A program made the position numbers and the translations under genes. The notes under the pieces are model-generated. The model was not told the DNA's origin. It made no database searches and saw nothing but the letters and a program-made list of their open reading frames with translations. From NCBI GenBank assembly GCA_947500385.1, contig CANMSA010000005.1, positions 124,001 to 188,000 of the forward strand: a stretch of DNA of 64,000 nucleotides. Direction: 5' to 3'. This DNA is from an uncultured Flavobacteriaceae bacterium. GTDB taxonomy: Bacteria > Bacteroidota > Bacteroidia > Flavobacteriales > Flavobacteriaceae. Shown here one piece after another: positions 29,001 to 37,462 of this stretch. Positions within the stretch are counted from its first letter, which is position 1. Each line of letters opens with the position of its first letter.

Positions 29001-29769
29001 TCACATTGGAATCCGCCGGATTCACCACTCCACCAGAGGTTCCCAAGGTAATTAGGTAATAATAATCCGTTGGATTCACCGTATGATCACTGTAAACCTT
29101 ATTGTAGGAATGCTTTTGCTCATCACCACCGGCTATGGTGATGCCCTCGGCCGCAGCATTGATAACTATAGAATTGTGTAATTCCGAATGGTCGCCGCCT
29201 ACAATCAGCGCTTTACCTTTATAGGCCTTATTTGTAAAACTGCCACACTGTGTAGAAACTATATTCTTAAGGATATTGTATTGGCCACTAGAAATTAGGT
29301 TGATATTATAGTACTTGGTCACCTGAAAATTCTCCAAACGAACGAAATTACCGGTAATTTTCAATCCAATGTTAGAATCGTTACTTGTACTAAAATCACC
29401 TTCTAAAAGCGGCATAGTGTTGCCATCCAGCTCGTTGTTCAGATTTGGATGAGCTCCTGGGGTGTACTCAAATGTAGAACCAAAACAGCTGGAAATGTCA
29501 CCAGGGGTAGTGTTATAACCAATGAAGCGTATGGGATTAGAATTGGTACCCGACACACTAATAGTAAGGTTCTTATTCCCATAATTCCCGGCCTTTATCC
29601 AAACCGTCTCGCCAGCTTTAGCGGTGGCGAATGCATGCTCAATGTTCCAAGCTTCTTCTTCACTCCTCCCATCTTTATCAGAAGTTCCACTGGTAGTTAC
29701 ATAAAATTCTTGTGCAAAAGCGAAGTTGGTACATGCTATCAACAGTAGCAAAATGTAGTATTTTTTCAT
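26080..29769 (-). CDS. Large secreted beta-helix protein with T9SS sorting domain
   Basis: A 1229-residue multidomain secreted protein. Signal peptide 1-19 (AFA before QEF). About 20-480: right-handed parallel beta-helix repeats (many N-rich strands such as NGFYNCTF and FENCNFSN). About 490-630: a jelly-roll carbohydrate-binding-like module ending DFLIDNLTIKE. About 635-690: the helix-closing segment LIDQGVSPSG...DIGAFEYTG (choice-of-anchor-Q style). Then an Ig-like domain starting LTSPCNGDRFNTGE, a short leucine-rich segment (about 790-960), a DNRLRE-like domain (about 985-1130) and a C-terminal sorting tail (LFPNPAKERIMISG...ETYPSGLYIVHV) of the type A T9SS class. It is probably a surface or released polysaccharide-active protein or adhesin, exported via SprA. 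No catalytic triad of a named lyase family could be verified. Confidence 0.8.
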   Translation of the reverse strand: MKKYYILLLLIACTNFAFAQEFYVTTSGTSDKDGRSEEEAWNIEHAFATAKAGETVWIKAGNYGNKNLTISVSGTNSNPIRFIGYNTTPGDISSCFGSTFEYTPGAHPNLNNELDGNTMPLLEGDFSTSNDSNIGLKITGNFVRLENFQVTKYYNINLISSGQYNILKNIVSTQCGSFTNKAYKGKALIVGGDHSELHNSIVINAAAEGITIAGGDEQKHSYNKVYSDHTVNPTDYYYLITLGTSGGVVNPADSNVIEDVYVERVGALDHYGHGICHKVASINNTVSNATIINTNFEHNFAEVYNNKAYNISITGIGKPWNHDEEVKDTEKDHRSSFLFRNGAHDNEIHNSKIVNGLAMAVFADKDDGYPGVGGDLDSLSAGYNNKLFNVIGDSMLYGVDFDRFDLTAGIAQNNGFYNCTFNDVQDLFRVDCPNEGTYFKNCIFNSVISLESTAFNGSFNLDIDDSSFENCNFSNTGFGPVELAITSNAASEINESDVTSGFNVNPAYLSLNSVSASYSGDYAVKSVLNIAGQSKYIWYNFTAEVGSTYEVRFFAKKNVGTNQRITGWQNLNITEGPGSATITNQWEEYVYTAVATSSSAQLRFYVGSGTQAEEDSDFLIDNLTIKEKFGERSSLYDPEFFDEEGGIFRLTGSSKLIDQGVSPSGVVYGDYINTVRPQGDHYDIGAFEYTGNNEAPVALLTSPCNGDRFNTGESIRLEAFASDLDGAISKVEFKRGGGVSMGTITQAPYKKNIQFNSPGTYYITAYAYDNEDVVVQSESVEVIVEACELVYIADNRFEQVLIDQGYDSDGVVNQSICLDDALSINHLDIGAMGSNGTIADLTGMEHFENLASFKAHGANLGNDLDFSENEQLKSISLTVVSVENVNIASNTDLEFIDIRYCYGLAGIMDLSQLTQLQSVRLFDTSLDGLNIRNGVNSNSMSLDVQGSFAAGCIQVDDPVAAAGYGNWHKDSDDQYSADCSLEWSETSIFSPTNDVFLQGSARLDEVTIAAGAGSSRKAYLMFDLSSLDGTITAAELQFTTEVDPGNGVIQVFYGDSNNWTEENITLANAPTENGLIGSIDENYNTGNVSTISINHAQLVNGLNSLVLIQDASGNQMRFASKENTTYDSAKLVISYLPNQGTSLKVALPTNLKTDSEIRLFPNPAKERIMISGVAGTKQITVTDITGRIVYQANTEQPQPIVNLETYPSGLYIVHVKTKVAETSFKLLKE

Positions 29770-29863
29770 TCTAAAAAGATACGCTTATTGCATCTTAACC
29801 AATAGAACAATGTTATGAAGTCATTAAAATTCCTTCTAAAGTACCGTTTTAAGCATTTAAAGG

Positions 29864-30685
29864 TTACTTCTCCTTATGCAGAACGGAAGTATCCAAGAAC
29901 TCAAGGATATCAATCTTGGCGGTACCGCTCAAGTAGGTTTTGGAAGACCCACTCGAAGTCAATTCAAAATCGGTACGGGCATATACCCGGGCACTAGGGG
30001 AACCTTCGGCAATTATTTCGACTCCCTCGGCCTCTAATTTGCGTGCCTTTAAATTGGCATTGTCAAACAAATGGGCACTTAGGGCATAGGTACTTCCTTC
30101 GATGGTAGCCGCTGCCGTCTTGACCATTTCGATGGAAGCGCGCTCGGTATCCAAGTAGAGCCCCACATCTATTCTGTCTTTTAACGTGATATTCAAAGTA
30201 TCGGCTTTTAAATTAAGATCTCCAGAGCTATTGCCTTCCATGTTCAAATTAATAAGGCCGGCATCGATCGCCATATCCAACTTCGAAGACCCGTACAAAT
30301 TCACGTCGAAGATCTCTGCCGAAACGTTGTCGGTCGTTTCGATTCGTCCCTCCCGTATCAAGACCGAAGCCAGCTGCACATAGTTTACGGTTATTTCGAG
30401 CTTTTTCTTTCCAGTGATTCTATAAAAAGAGCTGATATATAAGGTCCCCCCTTCTACCTTGAACTTCAATACATCTATCAAATTATCATCCGCAGTGATA
30501 TCATAACCTTCTTGTCGCGAGCGTTTCAGCACGATATCCAGGTCATCTATAAGTTCTATGGCATCGAAGGGTGGTAGGGCCTCGGTTACCGTTACAACAC
30601 TCCTGTTGCCTTTAATTTTCGGTTTGCGCTGTGAGAAGCCTTGGAAACATACGACCAAGGCCATTAAAAAAAATACTTGTTTCAT
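29864..30685 (-). CDS. Head-GIN (DUF2807) domain protein
   Basis: A 273-residue exported protein with a signal peptide (MKQVFFLMALVVCFQGFSQ) followed by a repetitive beta-strand region of the head-GIN/DUF2807 family, often annotated as putative auto-transporter adhesin. Typical strands are FDAIELIDDLDIVLKRS, LYGSSKLDMAIDAGLINLNMEGNSS and GSPSARVYARTDFELTSSGSSKTYLSGTAKI. An upstream ATG at 30739 is in frame, but the signal peptide begins at 30685, so that start is chosen. It lies between the beta-helix protein and a DUF2931-like gene, all on the minus strand. Biological role is unknown. Confidence 0.8.
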   Translation of the reverse strand: MKQVFFLMALVVCFQGFSQRKPKIKGNRSVVTVTEALPPFDAIELIDDLDIVLKRSRQEGYDITADDNLIDVLKFKVEGGTLYISSFYRITGKKKLEITVNYVQLASVLIREGRIETTDNVSAEIFDVNLYGSSKLDMAIDAGLINLNMEGNSSGDLNLKADTLNITLKDRIDVGLYLDTERASIEMVKTAAATIEGSTYALSAHLFDNANLKARKLEAEGVEIIAEGSPSARVYARTDFELTSSGSSKTYLSGTAKIDILEFLDTSVLHKEK

Positions 30686-30803
30686 TTTAGTAGTGTTCAG
30701 TGTTTTAAAGATATTATAAAAATCTCTCTTTCTATACAATCTGATCTATTTATGACCACGAACCAAAGCAATATTTGGACGCTTGCCATTCACCAATATC
30801 AGA

Positions 30804-31775
30804 TCAATTTATCACTTTTTGTTTCGTCTCCGTTAATTGAAAAATACGCTTGTTCGTCAATTTATTCCAGGCCCCATCCGGTGTATTCTGCCTACCTAAC
30901 AAATAGACGAACTGTATCTCTCGTAAATTTTCCGGGGTATCTTTGATATGTAATTCATCCAGCGATATCTCATAGGTAGCGGTATACCCTTTACCGTCCC
31001 GATCAAACCAGTGCACCATTATCTCTTTTGCCATACCCCAGCCCCGTTTCTTGTTAATGTTATCCAAGAGGCTGCCATTTTCTTTTTTCAGGTTAATCGT
31101 ATGTGATTCCCCATTACGGTACAAAATGTTTATTGCTACCACATTTTCCGTCGTAAATGGATAAAAGTGAGGAGTACCAAAACGTAGGTTTGCTGTTGTG
31201 CTTACTGTATTTTTGACCGTGCTTTCTTGCGAAATTGCCTCTAAAGTAGCCACGTATGACGCAACTTCAACGGCAAAGCCCGAAGCGTTTACATCCATAT
31301 CGGAAAGCCATAAGGTTACCTGCCCTTCTGGCGCAACACCCACTTTAAGCGACAAGGGGCCCTGCGGATGGTCATTGCCCCATTTTTGCTGTAACAACGC
31401 ATAGTTCTCGTTCCAATACGCTACTATGGTCTGTTTCGGAAATTCAAACTCCAAGGTGTACGTTTTATTGATCCCTACATCCTTCCAGGACAGCTTTACC
31501 CGATCGGGAAGGTATTCGGTCGCCTTGGCATGCAAAACGTTTCCAGATGCCATTCCAGACCAGCCGGAGAAGATATTCAATGTCGTGTTTCGAATGATTT
31601 CTTCCTCCCCTCGGTAGTATGAGATATTCTGTAGCTGAATATCATATGCCAGCGGTTTTGTCAATTCCAAATTCCAGTTATATTTTTTTTCCTTTGTATA
31701 CGTACTTTTTGTTAGAAAGTACACACCCGCCAGGGCCAGTATAACAAGCAGGGTAATCACGAGGGATAATTTCAT
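30804..31775 (-). CDS. DUF2931-like membrane-anchored protein
   Basis: A 323-residue protein with an N-terminal hydrophobic segment (MKLSLVITLLVILALAGVYF) acting as anchor or signal, and a beta-rich extracytoplasmic remainder. The segment LPDRVKLSWKDVGINKTYTLEFEFPKQTIVAYW resembles the core of the DUF2931 family of Bacteroidota, but there is no known function and the assignment is tentative. A longer start at 31811 is possible; 31775 is chosen because it begins the hydrophobic segment directly. A TAGGTTTG box (31833-31840) lies upstream. No catalytic motif is seen. Confidence 0.55.
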   Translation of the reverse strand: MKLSLVITLLVILALAGVYFLTKSTYTKEKKYNWNLELTKPLAYDIQLQNISYYRGEEEIIRNTTLNIFSGWSGMASGNVLHAKATEYLPDRVKLSWKDVGINKTYTLEFEFPKQTIVAYWNENYALLQQKWGNDHPQGPLSLKVGVAPEGQVTLWLSDMDVNASGFAVEVASYVATLEAISQESTVKNTVSTTANLRFGTPHFYPFTTENVVAINILYRNGESHTINLKKENGSLLDNINKKRGWGMAKEIMVHWFDRDGKGYTATYEISLDELHIKDTPENLREIQFVYLLGRQNTPDGAWNKLTNKRIFQLTETKQKVIN

Positions 31776-31832
31776 AAAATCATATTTGAGTGCAAACAAC
31801 AGTATTTGCACGGATTCTGTCTAAGCGGCACA

Positions 31833-31840
31833 CAAACCTA
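31833..31840 (-). promoter_or_regulatory. Putative -7 box for the DUF2931-like gene
   Basis: TAGGTTTG on the minus strand fits TAnnTTTG, 57 bases before ATG 31775; no TTG at the proper distance. The remaining gap up to the oxidase terminator at 32002 shows no gene. Confidence 0.35.
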
Positions 31841-32001
31841 AAATAGCCATTTAAGCACTGACCTATTTTCTGGAGTTTAACGCCTGACCGCCACTTACCG
31901 ATTTAATACAACACCTACGCTTACGCCTATCGACATATGTGACAATTTAAACCTGTGTGCGCCTCCCCATCCCCTAGCGCATTTCTCTTAGTACTATCAA
32001 T

Positions 32002-32034
32002 AAAAATGCCCAACTTGTTCAGTTGGGCATTTTT
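32002..32034 (-). terminator. Intrinsic terminator of the act-cta operon
   Basis: AAAAATGCCCAACT (32002-32015) pairs with AGTTGGGCATTTTT (32021-32034) around a 5-base loop. On the minus strand the stem is followed by a T-run, 22 bases after the ctaD stop codon. Confidence 0.85.
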
Positions 32035-32055
32035 TTATATCACGAAGCTAACTCT

Positions 32056-33882
32056 TTAGTGATTTAGCTCTTCTTCATCTTCTTGTAGTGGTATGGTCTG
32101 CGGCACAAAATCCTGTCCGGGGATGATATACTCTCCATTCTTGTCAACCTTGCTGTAATCATATGCCCAACGGTGTACTTCGGGAATAGGACCATCCCAG
32201 TTACCATGAATATGTTTCACTTCCGCTGTCCATTCCAAAGTGTTCGAATTCCATGGGTTTTTTGGTCCTTTCTTTCCATAGAAAATACTATGGATAAAGT
32301 TGTACAAGAATACCAGCTGTGCGAGACCCGCTATCAGTGCGAATACCGTCATGAGCACTTGCACATCTGTAAATTCATCGAACATTGGGAAGGCCGTGTT
32401 CTCATAGTAACGTCGTGGCACCCCTGCCATCCCAACAAAGTGCATCGGGAAGAATACCCCGTAGGCACACACTGCGGTCACCCAAAAGTGGACGTATCCT
32501 AAATTTTTGTTCATCATTTTTCCTTCGAACATCTTAGGGAACCAATGATATACGCCCGCAAACAAACCATATAGGGCGGAGATACCCATTACCAAGTGGA
32601 AATGCGCCACCACAAAATAAGTGTCATGTACATTAATATCCAGGGTACTATCCCCTAGGATGATACCGGTAAGTCCACCCGTAATAAAGGTAGACACCAA
32701 CCCAATGGAAAACAGCATGGCCGGATTGAGTTGAAGGTTTCCTTTCCATAAGGTCGTTATATAGTTAAAGGCCTTTACCGCAGACGGTATCGCAATCAAC
32801 AAAGTGGTAAAGGTAAACACCGATCCCAAGAACGGATTCATACCGGAAATGAACATATGGTGCCCCCATACAATGGTAGATAAGAAGGCAATCGCCAAAA
32901 TAGATGCCACCATCGCCCGATATCCGAAAATGGGTTTCCGTGCATTGGTAGACATCACCTCAGAGGTAATCCCCAAAGCAGGTAATAATACAATATACAC
33001 CTCAGGGTGCCCTAAGAACCAAAACAGATGCTCGTACAATACAGGTGATCCCCCTTGGTAATGCAAGACTTCTCCCTGAATGAAAATATCCGACAGGAAG
33101 AACGATGTTCCAAAACTTCTATCCATGATCAGCAACAAGGCTGCCGACAATAATACGGGGAATGAAATAACACCGATTACCGCTGTTACAAAAAACGCCC
33201 AAATGGTCAATGGCAAGCGGGTCATTGACATTCCTTTGGTGCGCAGGTTCAATACGGTGACGATATAGTTCAACGAACCTAAAAGGGAAGAGGCAATAAA
33301 AATGGCCATAGACACCAACCAAAGGGTCATTCCCATACCGGAGCCAGGCTGTGCCATCGGTAGCGCGCTTAACGGTGGATAAATCGTCCACCCCGCTGCT
33401 GCAGGTCCCGCCTCCACGAACAAAGAAATCACCATGATTACCGACGAGGTAAAGAACATCCAATACGACAGCATATTCAAGAAACCGGAGGCCATATCAC
33501 GTGCTCCGATCTGCAATGGAATCAATAAATTACTAAAGGTACCACTAAGCCCTGCCGTTAATACAAAGAATACCATGATGGTACCATGGATGGTCACCAG
33601 GGCCAAATACATATCGGCATCCATTACGCCATCCGGGGCCCATTTGCCCAATACCGCTTCAAACAACATGAACGACTCTCCAGGCCATGCAATCTGCATT
33701 CTGAACATCAATGACATGGCAATCCCGATGAAGCCCATAATCAAACCAGTAATCAAATACTGCTTTGCGATCATCTTATGATCCTGACTGAAAATATATT
33801 TTGTTACAAAGGTCTCCTTGTGATGGTGGTGCTCCTCATCGTGAGCGTGATCATCTGCATGTGCATGTGCTGTTACCGACAT
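32056..33882 (-). CDS. ctaD: Cytochrome c oxidase subunit I
   Basis: Catalytic subunit of an aa3-type oxidase, reducing oxygen to water at the heme a3-CuB centre and pumping protons. The 608-residue protein has twelve or more helices and the conserved FWFLGHPEVYIVLLPALG motif (CuB His, cross-linked Tyr and the D-channel Glu, which indicates family A1), TIVWGHHMFISGMNP with two further CuB histidines, and DTYFVVAHFHLVMG for the heme histidines. The first 21 residues carry eight histidines, an unusual cytoplasmic tail. It is the last gene of the operon led by the act genes, 38 bases after ctaC, with a strong terminator after it. Confidence 0.97.
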   Translation of the reverse strand: MSVTAHAHADDHAHDEEHHHHKETFVTKYIFSQDHKMIAKQYLITGLIMGFIGIAMSLMFRMQIAWPGESFMLFEAVLGKWAPDGVMDADMYLALVTIHGTIMVFFVLTAGLSGTFSNLLIPLQIGARDMASGFLNMLSYWMFFTSSVIMVISLFVEAGPAAAGWTIYPPLSALPMAQPGSGMGMTLWLVSMAIFIASSLLGSLNYIVTVLNLRTKGMSMTRLPLTIWAFFVTAVIGVISFPVLLSAALLLIMDRSFGTSFFLSDIFIQGEVLHYQGGSPVLYEHLFWFLGHPEVYIVLLPALGITSEVMSTNARKPIFGYRAMVASILAIAFLSTIVWGHHMFISGMNPFLGSVFTFTTLLIAIPSAVKAFNYITTLWKGNLQLNPAMLFSIGLVSTFITGGLTGIILGDSTLDINVHDTYFVVAHFHLVMGISALYGLFAGVYHWFPKMFEGKMMNKNLGYVHFWVTAVCAYGVFFPMHFVGMAGVPRRYYENTAFPMFDEFTDVQVLMTVFALIAGLAQLVFLYNFIHSIFYGKKGPKNPWNSNTLEWTAEVKHIHGNWDGPIPEVHRWAYDYSKVDKNGEYIIPGQDFVPQTIPLQEDEEELNH

Positions 33883-33920
33883 AACTTCAATTTTTTATTT
33901 AATATCTTCTTTTTATAGCC

Positions 33921-34979
33921 TTATTCCGAAGCGGCCATTGTTTGGCCAAATGTTTGTTGGGACGCAATCCATGCTTCATACTCTTCTTGCGTCTCCACGA
34001 TAATCTTCATTTGCATATTGTAATGCGATCTCCCACATATCTTATTACATAACAAGATATAGTCATACTCCCAGGGGTCCGAATTGTCCTCTCCCTTGGC
34101 GGCTCTTTCCGCGCGAATCGCATTCGTTCGTTTTACCTTATCGATTACATCCGGATCTTGACGAATTTGCTCCGTTGTTTTGATAGGGGTAAACGAAAAC
34201 TCGGTCGTCATACCCGGCACGCAATTCATCTGAGCCCTAAAATGAGGCATATAAGCCGAGTGCAATACATCTTGCGAACGCATCTTAAAGTTTACCTTTC
34301 GTCCAACAGGAAGGTGCAGCTCTTTTACGATCACATCATCCGTAGCGTAGCTATCGCCTTCATCCAAGCCCAATACATTGGCCCTATCAATATCGATCAT
34401 TCGTACGTTTGCCTGGCCCAACACATTGTCATTACCCCCGTAGCGGGCAGTCCAGTTAAACTGTTGTGCGTATAACTCAACGATTAACGGATCGTCTTCA
34501 TCATTTACATCCATGATGGTGGTCCATGTATACAATCCCCATAGTATGAGGCCCGCCAATACGATTACAGGAATAATGGTCCATATAAACTCCAAGCGAT
34601 CGTTATCGGCATAAAACAACGCTTTGTTCCCTTTCTTACCACGATACTTATACCCAAAATAGTGCAGTAACGCCTGGGTGATAAACTGTACGATAAAGAT
34701 GATTACAAAAGAAACCAACATTAGATAATCGTACTCTTCGCCATGGGCAGAAGAGGCATCCGGCAAAAAGAACTTGCTATACTTCCAAAAACAGAAAATC
34801 GTAATCAGGTAGGTGAACACCATAAAGGCAAACAACAGATACCCGTTGTTCTTGTTATCCTCATCGTTCGCTATTTGCGCATGTTCTGATTTCAGCTGGG
34901 ACAATTCAAATATCTTGGTCATTTGCCAAATTGCAATTGCCACCAGTGCTAAAACAGCTAAAGTTAATACTGTAGTCAT
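33921..34979 (-). CDS. ctaC: Cytochrome c oxidase subunit II
   Basis: Subunit II receives electrons from cytochrome c at the binuclear CuA centre. The CuA ligands are visible: H in RSQDVLHSAYMPHFRAQ, and the C-x3-C-x3-H-x2-M pattern in CNKICGRSHYNM. The 352-residue chain has four predicted membrane segments (about 3-20, 45-65, 83-105 and 130-150), two more than the canonical pair. It also carries a hydrophilic insertion of about 36 residues (TEQIRQDPDVIDKVKRTNAI onward) just before the Cys ligands. There is no CxxCH, so no fused cytochrome c. It lies between actF (30-base gap) and ctaD, consistent with a physical ACIII-oxidase supercomplex as described in Flavobacterium. Confidence 0.95.
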   Translation of the reverse strand: MTTVLTLAVLALVAIAIWQMTKIFELSQLKSEHAQIANDEDNKNNGYLLFAFMVFTYLITIFCFWKYSKFFLPDASSAHGEEYDYLMLVSFVIIFIVQFITQALLHYFGYKYRGKKGNKALFYADNDRLEFIWTIIPVIVLAGLILWGLYTWTTIMDVNDEDDPLIVELYAQQFNWTARYGGNDNVLGQANVRMIDIDRANVLGLDEGDSYATDDVIVKELHLPVGRKVNFKMRSQDVLHSAYMPHFRAQMNCVPGMTTEFSFTPIKTTEQIRQDPDVIDKVKRTNAIRAERAAKGEDNSDPWEYDYILLCNKICGRSHYNMQMKIIVETQEEYEAWIASQQTFGQTMAASE

Positions 34980-35009
34980 CGTATGTCTTTCTATTATACT
35001 TTAATCGTA

Positions 35010-36347
35010 CTAATAATGAAAATGCTTGCTCTCCTCGATAAACGGATTTCGTTTCGGCTGCAACGGTTGTGTTGACAAGGCCCTGAATATCCAAAAAATA
35101 AAGAGTCCGGCAAAGAATAAAATCGCGCTTATCTCGGGGATACCAATAAACCATTGATCCCCTACCGTAGCCGGCATAATGGCGTTAAAAATATCCATAT
35201 AGTGCCCTGCAAGTATTACGATCCCCGCCATGATCACAAACCAATTGATGCGTTTGTAATCACTATTCATCAACAACAGTACGGGAAACAAGAAATTCAT
35301 GGCTACCATTCCGAAGAACGGCAATCTGTAATCTTGGATACGGGTCACGTAATAGGTTACTTCCTCCGGTATATTCGAATACCAGATCAGCATGAATTGC
35401 GAGAACCAAAGGTAGGTCCAGAAGATACTGATCCCGAACATGAACTTGGCCAAATCATGGATATGGCTATCGTTCACCTGTTCTAAATGTCCTTTTGATT
35501 TTAAGTATACGGTCACCATGGCGATCACGGTAATACCGGAAACGAACATGCTGGCAAAAATATACCAACCGAACAGGGTACTGAACCAGTGTGGATCTAC
35601 ACTCATAATCCAATCCCATGACATCATCGATTCTGAAATAAGATAGAATACCAAGAAGGCCGCTGAAATTCTGAAATTCAACTTGAAGTTCGAATCATCG
35701 CTTGCCGCATCTTGTTTGATCGATAGCTTCCGAGAATATTCACGATACAAGATCCAACCGCCCAAAAAGATGGCCGCTCTTACCAAAAAGAAAATAGGAT
35801 TTAAGAAACCTGCTTTTCCTTGTAGCAATTTATCATGTGCTACCACATCGGCATCCATCCATACGAACAAATGGTTCATATGCATCACCGACAATACCAA
35901 GATGACGAAAACAATGATTCCACCAGGTACGAGATACGCAGTAATCCCCTCCATTACGCGAAACAATAAGGGAGACCAACCCGCCTGGGCGGCCCGTTGT
36001 ATGGCGTAGAATGCCAATACCCCTAGTGCAATCATAAAGAAAAAGAAAGCAGCTACATACAATGCGGCCCACGGTTTATTTTGTAGTTGGTGCAGCACAT
36101 GCTCACCATGTGACATCGCATGACCTCCTTCGGCATGCTCCTCAGCGGTTGCGCCATGGCTATCCGCTACGGCATGATCCGCTTCCGCTGCATGACCACC
36201 TCCGTGCCCATCGTCGTGTGCCGCTACCATCGCCAAAGCTTCTGCCTCTGTACTGGGAGCGCTGAGAAAACCATATCCCATTCCCAAAACACCGACTGCC
36301 ATCATGATGATAGAAGCCATTTTTAATCTGTTAGAAATCGTATACAT
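35010..36347 (-). CDS. actF: Alternative complex III subunit ActF
   Basis: ActF is one of the two large NrfD-like membrane subunits of alternative complex III (quinol:cytochrome c oxidoreductase). The 445-residue protein has about ten helices, with the conserved SESMMSWDWIMSVDPHWFSTL motif and WTYLWFSQFMLIWYSNIPEE, both characteristic of this subunit. Between the first and second helices is a histidine-rich stretch with ten His between residues 44 and 86. Start at 36347, 16 bases after the actE stop. In the known complex ActF contributes to the membrane core and possibly proton translocation (inference). Confidence 0.92.
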   Translation of the reverse strand: MYTISNRLKMASIIMMAVGVLGMGYGFLSAPSTEAEALAMVAAHDDGHGGGHAAEADHAVADSHGATAEEHAEGGHAMSHGEHVLHQLQNKPWAALYVAAFFFFMIALGVLAFYAIQRAAQAGWSPLLFRVMEGITAYLVPGGIIVFVILVLSVMHMNHLFVWMDADVVAHDKLLQGKAGFLNPIFFLVRAAIFLGGWILYREYSRKLSIKQDAASDDSNFKLNFRISAAFLVFYLISESMMSWDWIMSVDPHWFSTLFGWYIFASMFVSGITVIAMVTVYLKSKGHLEQVNDSHIHDLAKFMFGISIFWTYLWFSQFMLIWYSNIPEEVTYYVTRIQDYRLPFFGMVAMNFLFPVLLLMNSDYKRINWFVIMAGIVILAGHYMDIFNAIMPATVGDQWFIGIPEISAILFFAGLFIFWIFRALSTQPLQPKRNPFIEESKHFHY

Positions 36348-36363
36348 ATCTTTCTACTAAGTC

Positions 36364-36924
36364 TTATTTTGTTAGGTCTTGTTTGAGCTTCATTACGTAC
36401 TCCGACACTTGCCACATTTCATGGTTGTTCATCTGTGAGGCATAAGAACCCATTGAGTTCAAACCATACTGCATGGTGTGGTATGTGGTTCCGACGGTAA
36501 TATTACGCGCTGCGTCGGCGTAGCTAGGCACACCCAATATTTTTTCACGTTTTACCAAAGTGCCTTGTCCTGCTCCCTTGTTTCCATGACAGATGGCACA
36601 ATAAATACCGTACAATTCCCCACCAACCGCCAAATTCGCTTCTCTTTGCAATGAGTCCAAAGGGCTTGGGTTCAACCGTGCCAACTCTTTCCCTTCCGGC
36701 GTGTTTTCAAAACCGTAGGGCATCCAACCCCTAGAAATGGTATTCTCGGCCGGAAGCATCGCTTCTTGTTGTGAGGGAAGAAAATCTACCTGCTCGTAGG
36801 TTTCATACCCTACAGGTTCGTACATATTGGGCATGTATTGGTAGTTGGGCCTGCTTTTATCGGCACAAGAGGCTGCCAAGACAACCAAGGTGACTACTAC
36901 TCCTAATTTTATAAAACTATTCAT
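36364..36924 (-). CDS. actE: Alternative complex III monoheme cytochrome c lipoprotein ActE
   Basis: A 186-residue monoheme cytochrome c. A lipoprotein signal ends VVLAASC (C20 would be lipid-modified), followed by a long linker and a single CxxCH motif in IYCAICHGNKGAGQG. A Met-containing segment around YGLNSMGSYASQM is the probable sixth iron ligand. ActE accepts electrons within ACIII and is a candidate direct donor to CuA of the adjacent oxidase. It is flanked by actD (2-base gap) and actF (16-base gap), so the genes are tightly coupled. Confidence 0.93.
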   Translation of the reverse strand: MNSFIKLGVVVTLVVLAASCADKSRPNYQYMPNMYEPVGYETYEQVDFLPSQQEAMLPAENTISRGWMPYGFENTPEGKELARLNPSPLDSLQREANLAVGGELYGIYCAICHGNKGAGQGTLVKREKILGVPSYADAARNITVGTTYHTMQYGLNSMGSYASQMNNHEMWQVSEYVMKLKQDLTK

Positions 36925-36926
36925 AT

Positions 36927-37460
36927 TTAATGAAGGTTTTTTTCTGAAATATTTATCTCTACCGCTCCTGTATCGGCCAGCAAGTCTTTCAATTCCTTTT
37001 CGTTTCCGTGCACTTCTATTTCCATCACAAAGTGATCATCGGTTGTTCGCACGTCTGGATTCTCTGCCTTTTTAAAGGGCCATAGCCGACTTCTTAGATA
37101 GAAGGTGATAACCATTAAGTGGGCCGCAAAGAAGACGGTAAGTTCAAACATGATCGGAACAAAGGCCGGCATGTTCTCCAAGTAACTAAAACTTGGTTTT
37201 CCCCCAATATCCTGTGGCCAATCTTTGATCATAATATAGTTCATCATGGTGATGGCTACTGCCAACCCGACACAACCATACATAAAAGAGGTAATGGCTA
37301 TTCGTGTTGGAGCCAACCCCATTGCCTTGTCCAAACCATGCACGGGAAACGGGCAGTACACTTCTTCAATATGGTGTTTGGCCGCCTTTACCTTTTTGAC
37401 CGCGTGCATTAGCACATCGTCATCGTTGTAATAAGCCTGTATTACTTTGCTAGCTGACAT
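36927..37460 (-). CDS. actD: Alternative complex III subunit ActD (DUF3341)
   Basis: A 177-residue membrane protein of the DUF3341 family with two helices (about 53-75 and 98-120) and a cytoplasmic alpha/beta N-terminal domain. Landmarks are EEVYCPFPVHGLDKAMGL, the SYLENMPAFVPIMFELTVFF segment and the late DDHFVMEIEV. In ACIII this subunit is structural. The genes actC, actD and actE are separated by only 2 bases each. Confidence 0.92.
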   Translation of the reverse strand: MSASKVIQAYYNDDDVLMHAVKKVKAAKHHIEEVYCPFPVHGLDKAMGLAPTRIAITSFMYGCVGLAVAITMMNYIMIKDWPQDIGGKPSFSYLENMPAFVPIMFELTVFFAAHLMVITFYLRSRLWPFKKAENPDVRTTDDHFVMEIEVHGNEKELKDLLADTGAVEINISEKNLH

Positions 37461-37462
37461 AC

